10,312 nt of DNA from Fidelibacterota bacterium (GTDB taxonomy: Bacteria; Fidelibacterota; UBA8477): NCBI GenBank assembly GCA_021734045.1, contig JAIPJR010000083.1:1-10312 (forward strand), read 5' to 3'. Of this stretch, positions 1 through 7,239 are shown piece after piece (within the stretch, counting starts at the first letter, position 1; the number at the start of each line of letters is the position of its first letter). Under the pieces are notes generated by a model, which worked only from the letters and a program-made list of their open reading frames with translations, was not told the origin of the DNA and made no database searches. Position numbers and translations under genes: made by a program.

Positions 1-109
1 GCAAAAGTGAAAGAATTCCCAAATCACAAACATCAAAACTCAAACAAATCCCAAATCGCAATTTTCAATTTCAAAAACGGAAATCCAGCCCGTACAAGCA
101 ACTTAGGTC
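1..109. repeat. Degenerate AAATCCC-type spacer repeat
   Basis: No gene is visible here. The stretch is A/C-rich on the plus strand and contains recurring words: CCCAAATCAC at 18-27 and CCCAAATCGC at 50-59, with related CAAAC and TCAAA words between them. Read on the minus strand this gives GATTTGGGATTTGTTTG-like text, a style of low-complexity intergenic repeat that I recall from several bacterial phyla. It lies beyond the end of the glycyl-tRNA synthetase gene. No function can be assigned. Confidence 0.4.
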
Positions 110-228
110 TTTCTCTCTGTGGCCTCGGTGTCTGCTCTAAGTACGCTGTGGTTTCTTAATCCGCCCAATCTGCGTTTACTTGTCACATCGTAGTCCGGAA
201 GTTGCCGGACGAAGACGGATCCGCGGCT
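110..228 (-). repeat. Diverged copy of the modular 3'-end repeat
   Basis: Read on the minus strand, this spacer carries the same two modules in the same order as the repeats at 8481 and 10166. The CGCAGAT/GCGGAT module is at 155-174 (about 16 of 20 bases match 8501-8520). The CACCGAGGCCACAGAG module is at 115-130 (15 of 16 match the copy near 10286). The CTCCCC hairpin module of the other copies is missing. A separate perfect hairpin is present instead: GTCCGG at 193-198, loop AAGTTG, CCGGAC at 205-210. The element lies downstream of the glycyl-tRNA synthetase gene in the sense orientation. Confidence 0.5.
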
Positions 229-281
229 AAAAAAATATTTTTTCGTCTGTGATTGTCTGTGTTTGTCTGAGGCAGAAAAAA

Positions 282-1604
282 CTAAATCTGAATCCGCTCC
301 AGCAACCAGGATTTCAATTGGCTGGTATTGACCCGGATCTGCTCCATGGTATCCCGGTCGCGGATGGTCACGGTTTGGTTTTCTTTGGTCTCATAGTCAA
401 TGGTGACACCATAGGGTGTCCCGGCCTCGTCCATGCGGCGGTAGCGGCGACCAATGGCGCCCTTCTCGTCGTAAAACACATTAAAATGCTGCTGTAAATC
501 CTGCTTAATCTCTGTGGCTAATTCCCGCAGACCATCCTTCTTCACCAACGGCAGAACCGCCACCTTAATGGGTGCTACCCGTGGGTGTAAATGGAGGACG
601 GTCCGTTCCGAACCATCGTCCAGGGTCTGCTCCTCATAGGCATCACAGAGAAGCGCCAATAGCATGCGATCACACCCGACCGATGTCTCAATGATGTAAG
701 GGATATAGCGCTCATTGGTGGCCGGGTCCAGATAGGTCATGGATTTCCCCGAATATTCCTGGTGCTGGACCAGATCAAAATCGGAGCGATTGTGGACGCC
801 CTCCAGCTCTTTCCAGCCGATGGGGAATTTATACTCAATGTCAAACGCCCGCCGGGCATAGTGCGCCAACTCAGTAGGACCGTGTTCGTGAAAACGCAGA
901 TTTTCCCGCTTCAATCCCACCAGATCATAGAAATTGATCCGCTCTTCCATCCATTTTTCAAATTCACCGTCCGCCTCTGCCGGATTCACAAAATACTGCA
1001 TTTCCATCTGCTCAAACTCACGTGTTCGGAAGATGAAATTTCCCGGCGTGATCTCATTCCGGAAAGCTTTCCCGATCTGGGCAATCCCAAAAGGAATTTT
1101 CTGACGGTAGGTATCTTTCACATTGAGATAATTGACGAAAATGCCCTGGGCGGTTTCCGGCCTCAGATACACCACCGACCCCGCATCCTGTACGGCGCCC
1201 ATGGTGGTTTTGAACATGAGGTTAAACTGGCGGGCTTCAGTAAGCTCGCCGCCACAGGTGGGACATGTCCGGTTGGCCACATTCTCCTCAGGCAGGGTAT
1301 CTTCCCGAAAGCGGCTTTTGCATTTTTTACAATCCACCAATGGATCGGTGAAATTGGACACATGACCTGATGCTTCCCAAACTTTGGGATGCATTAAAAT
1401 GGCCGCATCCAGCCCCACGATATTATCGTGCTTCCGTGTCATGGCGCTCCACCACATGTCCTTGATATTGCGCTTCAGCTCCACACCCAGTGGACCGTAA
1501 TCATAACAGGAATTAATACCGCCGTAAATCTCGCTGCTCTGGTAGATGAAGCCCCGCCGCTTGGACAGGGAGACCAGTTGATCAAAACTCTCTAATCGGG
1601 CCAT
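282..1604 (-). CDS. glyQS: Glycyl-tRNA synthetase, single-chain class II type
   Basis: This enzyme charges tRNA-Gly with glycine using ATP, in the cytoplasm. The 440-residue protein is the homodimeric archaeal/eukaryote-like and Gram-positive-like form, not the alpha2beta2 GlyQ+GlyS form. Visible features are an N-terminal [16 protein letters not shown] block (about 14-29), a zinc-site insertion with Cys92, Cys95, Cys114 and Cys117, motif 2 with FRNE (181-184) and the arginines of FRTREFEQ (192-199), and motif 3 ETSVGCDR (306-313). An anticodon-binding domain covers about 345-440. Length is near that of compact bacterial members (about 440-510 residues). It begins 50 bp after the topA stop on the same strand, so co-transcription with topA is likely. 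The Shine-Dalgarno is weak (AGAAAG about nine bases upstream), but the N-terminus aligns with the family start. Some databases use the symbol glyS for this form. Confidence 0.96.
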   Translation of the reverse strand: MARLESFDQLVSLSKRRGFIYQSSEIYGGINSCYDYGPLGVELKRNIKDMWWSAMTRKHDNIVGLDAAILMHPKVWEASGHVSNFTDPLVDCKKCKSRFREDTLPEENVANRTCPTCGGELTEARQFNLMFKTTMGAVQDAGSVVYLRPETAQGIFVNYLNVKDTYRQKIPFGIAQIGKAFRNEITPGNFIFRTREFEQMEMQYFVNPAEADGEFEKWMEERINFYDLVGLKRENLRFHEHGPTELAHYARRAFDIEYKFPIGWKELEGVHNRSDFDLVQHQEYSGKSMTYLDPATNERYIPYIIETSVGCDRMLLALLCDAYEEQTLDDGSERTVLHLHPRVAPIKVAVLPLVKKDGLRELATEIKQDLQQHFNVFYDEKGAIGRRYRRMDEAGTPYGVTIDYETKENQTVTIRDRDTMEQIRVNTSQLKSWLLERIQI

Positions 1605-1654
1605 GTGAAATGCTTTCTACTCATTAATTAAATGTGTTTCATGCGTGCAATGAA

Positions 1655-3916
1655 TCATTCTGACGCAGAGGTGGTGATTTTGTGTTTACACTTGGGACAG
1701 TACAGATAGTCGCCTTTTGTTTTTGTGGATTTCTGTACCATGTAATTGTTTTCGCAACTCGGACAGGCGTGAGGGGTTGGCTCATCCCAGGAGACGAAAT
1801 CACATTTGGGATAATTGCTGCAGCCATAAAAAACCCGTCCGCGTTTGGAGCGACGCTGGAAAATTTTACCGTCGCAATCGTCCCGGGGACAGTCCATGAT
1901 GGTTTTGTATGGCTTGGTGTATTTGCATTTGGGATAGTTGGAGCAGGCGTAGAATTTCCCAAATCGCCCACTGCGTAACACGATGGGTGAGCCGCATTGG
2001 GGACAATTACCCAAATCTTCTTTTTCACCGGTCTCACCTGCCCCGGCAGATGCGTCGTCAGTCGGTGAATCCTCATCCAACGGGCGTGTATTTTTACACT
2101 TGGGGAAGCCGGTGCAAGCCAGAAAGCGGCCGTACTTGCTCCATTTCACTACCATGGGTTTGCCGCATTTTTCGCAAATCTCGTCCGTCTCCTCCACCAG
2201 TTCTTTTTTGATTTCAGAATAATTCTTGGAGCTGGATTCCAGCCATTTTTCCAGATAAGACCAAAATTCCCGCAGGACGGACTTCCACGCCATTTCACCG
2301 GTTTCAATTTTATCCAGTTCCGATTCCATCTGCCGCGTGAATTCGGTGTTAAATAATTCCGAAAAATGCGTCGTGAGCAGTTGATTGGCCACCTTACCGA
2401 TTTCAGTGGGATAGAGTTTTTTCTTCTCACTCACCACATATTTCCGCTCCTGAATCACACTGATAATGGAGGCGTAGGTTGATGGCCGACCGATGCCTTC
2501 TTTATCCAGAACCTTGACCAATGAGCTTTCAGTATAAGGCGCCGGTGGTTTGGTAAAATGCTGTTCCGGAAGCAGCTCTTCGCAGGTCAGGGCTTCACCG
2601 TTCTCCAGTCCGGCCGGCAGGTGGTTGTCTTCCTTGTGCGTTTTCTCCGGATAAACCTTCAAAAACCCCGGAAATACCAATTCACTTCCCGTAGCGTGAA
2701 AGGTGTAGTCATCACCGGCCAGAACATCAATGGTGGTCTGGTCAAACTGCGCTGGCTGCATTTGCGAAGCGATGAAGCGCTGCCAGATGAGATTATACAG
2801 TTTGAATTGATCCGACGTCAGGGATGACTTGATGGCGTCCGGTTCCAGTTGCGGATTGGCGGGACGGATAGCTTCGTGGGCGTCCTGCACTTTTCCCTGT
2901 CCTTTTTTCCCGAACATCCGCGGCGATTTGGGCAGGTATTTCTCACCGAATTTCTCCCCGATCAAATCCCTTGCCTGACCCACTGCCTGGGGCGAAACGC
3001 GGGTGGAATCGGTACGCATATAGGTAATAAGTCCGGTGGTCTCACCATCCGGCAGCGTCACGCCTTCATAGAGCTGTTGTGCCACCGCCATAGTGCGCTT
3101 GGTGGTAAAGCCGGCTTTTGCGAACGCGTCCTGCTGCAGGGTACTGGTGGTGAATGGCGCATAAGGATTGCGCTTCACCCGCTTGGTCTGAACATCCTCA
3201 ATCTGCCAGGCAGCCTGCCGAACCGCATCAACCACAGCCTGGGTTTCCTGCTCATTGGAGAGCTTGGCTTTTTCGCCTTTGATTTTGGAAAGTTCAGCGT
3301 CAAAGGTAATGCCCTTGGCTGTTTTCAGTCTGGCCGCCAGGCTCCAGTATTCCTCGGGCACGAAGGCATCAATCTCGGCCTGGCGTTCACAAATCAATCG
3401 CAGGGCAACCGACTGAACCCGGCCGGCGCTCAGGCCACTGTAAAGGACTTTCCAGAGAAAAGGGCTGATTTTGAAGCCCACCAGCCGGTCAATGATACGC
3501 CGCGCCTGCTGGGCATTCACCAGGTTCATGTCCAGGTCCCGCGGCTCTTCAATCCCATGTTTCACGCCATCTTTGGTGATCTCGTAAAACAGTATCCGGT
3601 GCGTGGGTTTGTTTAAATTTTTCAAGACCCGGGTCACGTGCCACCCGATGGCTTCTCCTTCCCGATCGGGATCAGTTGCCAGGTAAATGGTGTCGGCCTT
3701 GGCTGCTGCGGTTTTTAACTGGGTGATGGTTTTGGATTTGCGCTGCAGAATCACATACAACGGTTTGAAATCTTCCTGGATATTAATACCCAGATCGCGG
3801 GAGGGTAGATCGCGGATGTGCCCCATGGTTGAAAGGACGGTATAACCCTGGCCCAAGTATTTCTGGATGGTTTTGGCCTTGGAAGGGGATTCTACAATTA
3901 CCAGGTTTTGCGCCAT
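1655..3916 (-). CDS. topA: DNA topoisomerase I (type IA)
   Basis: This enzyme relaxes negative supercoils by cutting one strand through a 5'-phosphotyrosine intermediate. The 753-residue protein opens with the Toprim domain: VIVESPSKAKTI with Glu9, and TDPDREGEAIGWH at 81-93 with metal-binding Asp82, Asp84 and Glu86. The RIIDRLVGFKISP and GLSAGRVQSVALR blocks follow at about 140-173. The catalytic tyrosine is Tyr299 in LITYMRTDST. KEGIGRPSTYASII lies at about 472-485. Four C-terminal zinc ribbons are seen: Cys581/584/601/607, Cys638/641/658/664, Cys676/681/699/705 and Cys718/721/740/743. The first three resemble the zf-C4_Topoisom type; the last is a shorter CxxC...CxxC ribbon. The ATG at 3916 is preceded by AAAGGA about 11 bases upstream and starts exactly at the conserved MAQNLVIVES. 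No truncation or missing active-site residue is visible. Confidence 0.98.
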   Translation of the reverse strand: MAQNLVIVESPSKAKTIQKYLGQGYTVLSTMGHIRDLPSRDLGINIQEDFKPLYVILQRKSKTITQLKTAAAKADTIYLATDPDREGEAIGWHVTRVLKNLNKPTHRILFYEITKDGVKHGIEEPRDLDMNLVNAQQARRIIDRLVGFKISPFLWKVLYSGLSAGRVQSVALRLICERQAEIDAFVPEEYWSLAARLKTAKGITFDAELSKIKGEKAKLSNEQETQAVVDAVRQAAWQIEDVQTKRVKRNPYAPFTTSTLQQDAFAKAGFTTKRTMAVAQQLYEGVTLPDGETTGLITYMRTDSTRVSPQAVGQARDLIGEKFGEKYLPKSPRMFGKKGQGKVQDAHEAIRPANPQLEPDAIKSSLTSDQFKLYNLIWQRFIASQMQPAQFDQTTIDVLAGDDYTFHATGSELVFPGFLKVYPEKTHKEDNHLPAGLENGEALTCEELLPEQHFTKPPAPYTESSLVKVLDKEGIGRPSTYASIISVIQERKYVVSEKKKLYPTEIGKVANQLLTTHFSELFNTEFTRQMESELDKIETGEMAWKSVLREFWSYLEKWLESSSKNYSEIKKELVEETDEICEKCGKPMVVKWSKYGRFLACTGFPKCKNTRPLDEDSPTDDASAGAGETGEKEDLGNCPQCGSPIVLRSGRFGKFYACSNYPKCKYTKPYKTIMDCPRDDCDGKIFQRRSKRGRVFYGCSNYPKCDFVSWDEPTPHACPSCENNYMVQKSTKTKGDYLYCPKCKHKITTSASE

Positions 3917-4212
3917 AAATATCGATTCCTTTCAACTCCGCTCAACCGGAGCGGCGAATAATATCATGTCCCGGGGGCTAAAACAACCCCTACAAAAGGC
4001 TTATCCTGAATCCGGGACTGGATGTGATAGTGAAAATTACCTTAAAATTTTAGTTAACCGGTGAATGTTGGGTGGCATTTTTCCGGCGGACGTGCACCAT
4101 AATATTTTAACCTGTTTCCAGCCAATTCATGAATGGGGTTTGACCGGACCGGCATTTTGTATTATTTATCGGCTATCAAACAATCAAACCAAACAGCGCT
4201 GGAGTTTGAAGC
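3917..4212. other. Divergent spacer between topA and the dehydratase gene
   Basis: No gene is seen in these 296 bp, which should hold the promoters for both flanking genes. The topA leader has an inverted repeat, CCGCTC 3938-3943 with GAGCGG 3949-3954. A short GC-rich word at 3969-3993 (TCCCGGGGG...AACCCCTAC) recurs at 8735-8758. A perfect 10 bp palindrome TAAAATTTTA is at 4043-4052. For the plus-strand gene, TTGACC at 4140-4145 and TATTAT at 4160-4165 resemble sigma-70 boxes, but a 14 bp gap is too short for a standard promoter, so I do not call one. Confidence 0.5.
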
Positions 4213-4491
4213 ATGCAAAAAATGACACCAAATGAGATAGAACAAGCGTTAAGTGCCCATCCGCAGTGGAAACAGGCTGGTGATTTTATCACCCGGGATT
4301 TTCAGTTTAACGACTTTCAGGAGGCATTCGCCTTCATGACCCGGGTCGCGTTTCTGGCTGAAAAGCACGGACACCATCCGGATTTATACAATGTGTATAA
4401 TCGGGTGACGCTCAAATTCAGCACCCATGATGCCGGCGGACTCACCGAAAAAGATTTCGCAATTGCCACGGAAATCGATAGGATCATCTGA
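4213..4491 (+). CDS. Pterin-4a-carbinolamine dehydratase family protein
   Basis: Members dehydrate 4a-hydroxytetrahydrobiopterin to quinonoid dihydropterin, usually recycling cofactor for an aromatic amino acid hydroxylase. Some bacterial members have other, less clear roles. The 92-residue length is typical of the single-domain family. The family signature is intact: Glu50, then His54-His55-Pro56, an aromatic residue at Tyr62, His72 and Asp81, with the spacing of the PCD pattern. The ATG at 4213 has GGAG about nine bases upstream; a second in-frame ATG at 4222 is possible. No aromatic amino acid hydroxylase gene is present in the window. The next gene downstream encodes a DHFR-fold reductase, but 174 bp with a palindromic element separates them, so an operon is not certain. 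Cytoplasmic; no signal peptide or membrane segment. Confidence 0.92.
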   Translation: MQKMTPNEIEQALSAHPQWKQAGDFITRDFQFNDFQEAFAFMTRVAFLAEKHGHHPDLYNVYNRVTLKFSTHDAGGLTEKDFAIATEIDRII

Positions 4492-4496
4492 AAAAC

Positions 4497-4540
4497 TCAG
4501 CACAAAGCCAGAAAGAACACAAAGAATATTCAAAGTCATT
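4497..4540 (+). repeat. Purine-rich CACAAAG/CAGAAAG fragment after the dehydratase gene
   Basis: Just past the dehydratase stop, the plus strand carries CACAAAGCCAGAAAG and GAACACAAAG. These resemble, with several mismatches, the CACCGAGACCACAGAG and GAACACAGAG words of the modular repeat found elsewhere in the window. It lies in the sense orientation relative to the gene it follows. The match is short and low-complexity, so it may be a decayed copy or chance. Confidence 0.3.
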
Positions 4541-4552
4541 GTTTTTTAAATT

Positions 4553-4636
4553 GTCCTTCCGAGCTTGTCGAGGAATCTCGATATGCATGCTTTTAAGGTT
4601 AAAACAACCAGATCCCTCCACTTCGGTCGGGATGAC
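4553..4636. repeat. Imperfect inverted-repeat element (REP/MITE-like)
   Basis: The left arm (4553-4578, GTCCTTCCGAGC...GGAATCT) and right arm (4610-4636, AGATCCCTCC...GGGATGAC) are imperfect reverse complements, separated by about 30 AT-rich bases that include ATGCAT. The arms resemble a GTCATTCCGAG...AGGAATCT / AGAT...GATGAC palindrome that I recall as a common interspersed element in many bacterial genomes. It could fold into a long hairpin in RNA. It lies between the dehydratase and reductase genes and ends 16 bp before the reductase ribosome binding site. Confidence 0.65.
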
Positions 4637-4651
4637 CTGGGATTCAATGCG

Positions 4652-4657
4652 AAGGAG
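4652..4657 (+). promoter_or_regulatory. Ribosome binding site of first DHFR-fold gene
   Basis: AAGGAG is followed by eight bases and the ATG at 4666. It fixes that start over upstream in-frame possibilities. Confidence 0.75.
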
Positions 4658-4665
4658 TCAGATCA

Positions 4666-5220
4666 ATGAAAGCTTCTGTATTTATCGCCACCAGTCTGGA
4701 TGGGTACATTGCCCGGGAAAATGGTGAATTGGACTGGCTGCCCGGTGCGGACGGGAAACCCATCGAGGGATTGGATGAAAATGATGATCTGGGGTTTGAC
4801 ACCTACATGAACGCGGTGGATGTGCTGGTCATGGGCCGCAACACCTTTGAAGCGGCACTCACATTTGCGTCCTGGCCGTATGTGAATATGCCGGTGGTGG
4901 TTCTGAGCAGCAACCTTTCCCGGCTGCCGGCGGACATTCCGGAAAGCGTGTCTTTACGAAATGCCAGCCCGGAAGCACTTGTACAGGAACTGGAAACGAC
5001 TGGCTACAAACACGCCTACATTGATGGGGGCAAAACCATTCAACGGTTTCTCGCAGCCCGTTTGATTGACGAAATGTGCATCACCACCATTCCCGTTCTG
5101 CTGGGTAGCGGCATTCCATTGTTTGGTGAATTGAACCGCGATATTCAGCTCAAACTGGCGGACGCCAAATCCTTCGCCAACGGGATGGTTCAAACGACAT
5201 ATCGGGTTGTAAGAAATTGA
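4666..5220 (+). CDS. DHFR-fold (RibD C-terminal domain family) reductase
   Basis: This 184-residue protein belongs to the broad family of NAD(P)H-dependent reductases that share the fold of dihydrofolate reductase and the RibD reductase domain. True substrates of the stand-alone members are mostly unknown. Visible signatures are the N-terminal strand and Gly-containing loop VFIATSLDGYIA (5-16), ELDWL (21-25), the nucleotide-binding VMGRNTFE (55-62), YIDGGKTIQRFL (118-129) with its Gly-Gly cofactor turn, and IPVLLGSGIPLF (142-153). The length is normal for a single domain. The classical folate-binding residues of FolA cannot be matched with confidence, so a housekeeping DHFR role is not claimed. 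A pterin-related role is suggested only by the neighbouring carbinolamine dehydratase. It converges on the butyrate kinase gene. Confidence 0.88.
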   Translation: MKASVFIATSLDGYIARENGELDWLPGADGKPIEGLDENDDLGFDTYMNAVDVLVMGRNTFEAALTFASWPYVNMPVVVLSSNLSRLPADIPESVSLRNASPEALVQELETTGYKHAYIDGGKTIQRFLAARLIDEMCITTIPVLLGSGIPLFGELNRDIQLKLADAKSFANGMVQTTYRVVRN

Positions 5221-5340
5221 TTGATTGAATGAGGAAATTTTCGTTCTCGTACGCTTGCGCGTACTCGATTCTTGCGCTCACTCCTTAGTGAAATATGCTC
5301 ACGAATTCGCATTTCACCGGGCAGGCTTTCAACTTTCTTC
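5221..5340. other. Hairpin-bearing spacer between convergent genes
   Basis: No gene is supported. Two inverted repeats follow the reductase stop. GTACGC 5249-5254, loop TTGC, GCGTAC 5259-5264 is a perfect 6 bp stem. GTGAAAT 5288-5294 pairs with ATTTCAC at 5311-5317, with further GC pairing inside. Neither is followed by a T-tract, so neither is called an intrinsic terminator, although either could stabilise the 3' end of the reductase mRNA. Confidence 0.45.
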
Positions 5341-5475
5341 ATTCTTAAAAAAACAGTACCCCTCTTTTTCTCCCCTCAAGGGGAAATTTCTCAAAACAAT
5401 GGCCGGAGATTTATTTCACCTTCTGTGTTCTCCGGGCACGCACTGTGGTCTCGATGGTTAACTACCTTTTTCTTA
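5341..5475 (-). repeat. Modular 3'-end repeat, copy after butyrate kinase
   Basis: The reverse complement of this stretch aligns almost throughout with about 8586-8720, at roughly 85% identity by eye. It includes GTGAAATAAA, CCGGAGAACACAGA, a CCCC/GGGG hairpin (5371-5375 with 5380-5384, loop TCAA) and GAGAAAAAGAGGGGT. It begins two or three bases after the butyrate kinase stop and lacks the CGCAGAT module and first hairpin of the longer copies. It is in the sense orientation relative to butyrate kinase. Confidence 0.85.
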
Positions 5476-5476
5476 T

Positions 5477-6568
5477 TCAATATTCCAGCACCTCTTCCAG
5501 TCCATTCACCGCCCGGCAAGCCGCCAGGGCCAGTGCCTCCAACTCCCCTTCCCCGGGATATACCAGCACCCGTCCGAAGCGTTCGACTTTATGGATCAGG
5601 TCTTCCCCTAACTGGTCGGAATGCGCCATCCCGCCGGTGAGAATGATAGCATCAATCCGCCCATCCAGCGCCGCGGTCATGGCACCGGTCTCCTTGGCGA
5701 TTTGATAAACCATTGCCTGGTATATCAACTTTGCCTGCTCATCACCCTGGCGAACCATCCGCTCCACGTCTTGTAAGTCCGCAGTGCCCAAATAGCCCTT
5801 CAAACCACTCTCTTTGGAAAATTTCCGCTCCAATGCCTCCCGTGTGTATTCCCCACTGTAGGCCATTTTAATCACACCCGCCAATGGCAGCGCGCCAGCC
5901 CGCTCGGGAGAAAATGGTCCCATGCCCAGTAGCGCGTCATTCACATCATGAATAGCGCCACCCACCAGCGCACCAACAGAGATGCCACCACCCATGTGAG
6001 CGACCACGAACCGGCTTTCACCGTATTCAATGTCCAACTTCTCAGCCGCTTTGCGGGCCACAGCCTTCATATTCAGAGCATGGGCACGGCATTTTCGCTC
6101 AATCTCCGGCACACCAGATATTCGGGCGACGGGAATAAATTCATCCGTGGTGATGGGATCGGCGATGTAAGCCGGAACACTCAACTTTTGCGCCACATGG
6201 TAAGCCATCAAAGCCCCCAGATTGGAGGCGTGGTTTGAATATTTACAGGTACGAAAATCCGCCAGCATGGCGTCATTAATGGCATACACGCCACCCCTTA
6301 ACGGCCTTAACGGTCCACCACGACCGATGACCGCAATGACATTCCCGCTGGAAATGAAATCCTCAAGTTTGGGTAATACCGCCGCCAGACGGGCGTCCAA
6401 CTGTTCGCTCACGAGGCGCCATTCGCCAAAATCAGATTCCTGGTGCCGGACCGTCCATTCGTCCAACTCCCCACAGCCCTCCGGTGTATCGCAGTGGGAA
6501 AAAACACCTACTTTGGTGGATGTTGAGCCGGGATTAAAAACGATGATTAACGGGTTTATGACTGTCAT
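5477..6568 (-). CDS. buk: Butyrate kinase
   Basis: This enzyme interconverts butyrate + ATP and butyryl phosphate + ADP; relatives use branched-chain acids. It is normally the last, ATP-yielding step of butyrate fermentation together with phosphotransbutyrylase. Read from the ATG at 6568, the protein has 363 residues, matching the family (about 355-360). ASKHA-fold motifs are intact: phosphate-binding FNPGSTSTK (11-19), GRGGPLRPLRGG (82-93), NHASNLGA (112-119), DPITTDE (137-143), HMGGGISVG (191-199), GPFSPERAGALP (217-228) and LTGGMAH (310-316). A longer reading from 6652 is open, but the start at 6568 has a strong AGGAGG and matches the family N-terminus. No ptb gene lies in the window. Substrate preference cannot be told from sequence by eye. 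Confidence 0.94.
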   Translation of the reverse strand: MTVINPLIIVFNPGSTSTKVGVFSHCDTPEGCGELDEWTVRHQESDFGEWRLVSEQLDARLAAVLPKLEDFISSGNVIAVIGRGGPLRPLRGGVYAINDAMLADFRTCKYSNHASNLGALMAYHVAQKLSVPAYIADPITTDEFIPVARISGVPEIERKCRAHALNMKAVARKAAEKLDIEYGESRFVVAHMGGGISVGALVGGAIHDVNDALLGMGPFSPERAGALPLAGVIKMAYSGEYTREALERKFSKESGLKGYLGTADLQDVERMVRQGDEQAKLIYQAMVYQIAKETGAMTAALDGRIDAIILTGGMAHSDQLGEDLIHKVERFGRVLVYPGEGELEALALAACRAVNGLEEVLEY

Positions 6569-6673
6569 GCTACCTCCTGTCTCCCCTCGTATGCCACTTG
6601 CAAACGCTGTGCGAAACGCTGCGCCGGCGAAGAAATTATTCCAAATGTACACACCCGGCTGTAGGTTATTTGC
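6569..6673. promoter_or_regulatory. Divergent promoter region of buk and membrane protein gene
   Basis: These 105 bp must serve two diverging genes. At 6573-6578 the minus strand reads AGGAGG, a full Shine-Dalgarno four bases before the buk ATG. A 12 bp near-perfect tandem repeat lies in the middle: AAACGCTGTGCG 6602-6613 and AAACGCTGCGCC 6614-6625. It is placed where a regulator could bind. No convincing -35/-10 pair was identified on either strand. Confidence 0.5.
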
Positions 6674-7063
6674 ATGTCAAATTTCTTCCAATCACTCACG
6701 CCCCCTCGCCTGCTCACAATCGCCACCATCCTCTCGCTGTTCACCGCGCTCATCAGTTTTAAGCCACAGCAATTTACCAAAGATATCCTGCTGATTTTTG
6801 TTTTTTACTACCTGATTTTACTCATCGCCACCCTCCTGGCCACCTTCGCCAAAGACCGGTTGAGTCAATACACCGTGGCCATTTCCCAAATGGGCTACAT
6901 CTTTCTGGGCTTCAGCCTGGCCTTTATCAGTCTGCTCCAATTATTGCAGCAATCCTTTCAGGCGTTGATTACCGGCTTTTTCCTTACCGGTCTACCCGGG
7001 CTGGCGCTCATCTGGGCAGGGATACAGTTGTTTCGTCCCACCCGCCGGAAACGGGTTGAATAA
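6674..7063 (+). CDS. Small four-helix membrane protein, function unknown
   Basis: I do not recognise a family for this 129-residue protein. It is strongly hydrophobic with four likely membrane helices at about 13-29, 37-58, 68-91 and 97-120, and short polar links. The middle link carries KDR (60-62). The C-terminus is a basic tail, RPTRRKR, which by the positive-inside rule suggests a cytoplasmic C-terminus. No cleavable signal peptide, Cys pairs or catalytic motif is visible. The ATG at 6674 has only a weak upstream Shine-Dalgarno-like TAGG. Codon composition resembles the neighbouring genes, and the reading is open for 390 bp, so it is probably real. It diverges from buk and shares its promoter region; a link to butyrate export or signalling would be guesswork. 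Confidence 0.7.
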   Translation: MSNFFQSLTPPRLLTIATILSLFTALISFKPQQFTKDILLIFVFYYLILLIATLLATFAKDRLSQYTVAISQMGYIFLGFSLAFISLLQLLQQSFQALITGFFLTGLPGLALIWAGIQLFRPTRRKRVE

Positions 7064-7239
7064 GAAGACGATGCGCATAAATTCACCGTCACGCAATCGA
7101 GTAAATGATGAGACAACCGGATGACAGCAGAAGAGATAAGTGATGTAAACGCCATTGCATATATACCGGAATATATGCAAGGAAAATTCATAAACGTTGG
7201 GCATCATCCGGAGTGACAAAAGACGATGAATGACCACAG
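7064..7239. other. Spacer before the VOC gene, with near-palindrome
   Basis: No gene is visible. The stretch is more AT-rich than the coding DNA to its left and shares that composition with the VOC gene. Its one distinct structure is the dyad at 7155-7180, listed separately. The VOC start codon has no good Shine-Dalgarno; GATGAATGACC precedes it. Confidence 0.4.
7155..7180. promoter_or_regulatory. 26 bp near-perfect palindrome
   Basis: TTGCATATAT (7155-7164) and ATATATGCAA (7171-7180) are perfect reverse complements around ACCGGA. The central CCGG is itself palindromic, so 12 of 13 base pairs of the whole dyad match. No T-tract follows on either strand, which argues against an intrinsic terminator. 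It lies 60 bp upstream of the VOC start, where a homodimeric regulator could bind. Operator function is inference. Confidence 0.5.

Noticed and set aside
220-245. Terminator for glyQS at the AAAAAATATTTTTT stretch.
   Set aside because: The A/T-only stem would be very weak and there is no GC-rich stem before the T-run; rho-independent termination cannot be supported.
2849-3616. 255-residue open frame on the plus strand.
   Set aside because: It lies wholly antisense to topA, whose motifs are intact, and resembles no family; it is a shadow of topA codon use. The same applies to the frame at 762-1370 opposite glyQS and 8996-9688 opposite the peptidase gene.
5225-5705. Plus-strand open frames of 78-122 residues between the first reductase and buk.
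   Set aside because: They run through the repeat and antisense to buk, with low-complexity proline-rich text and no ribosome binding site.
6569-6652. Upstream extension of butyrate kinase to 6652.
   Set aside because: The family N-terminus begins at MTVINPLIIVFNPGS and a strong AGGAGG precedes the ATG at 6568; the extra 28 residues match nothing in the family.
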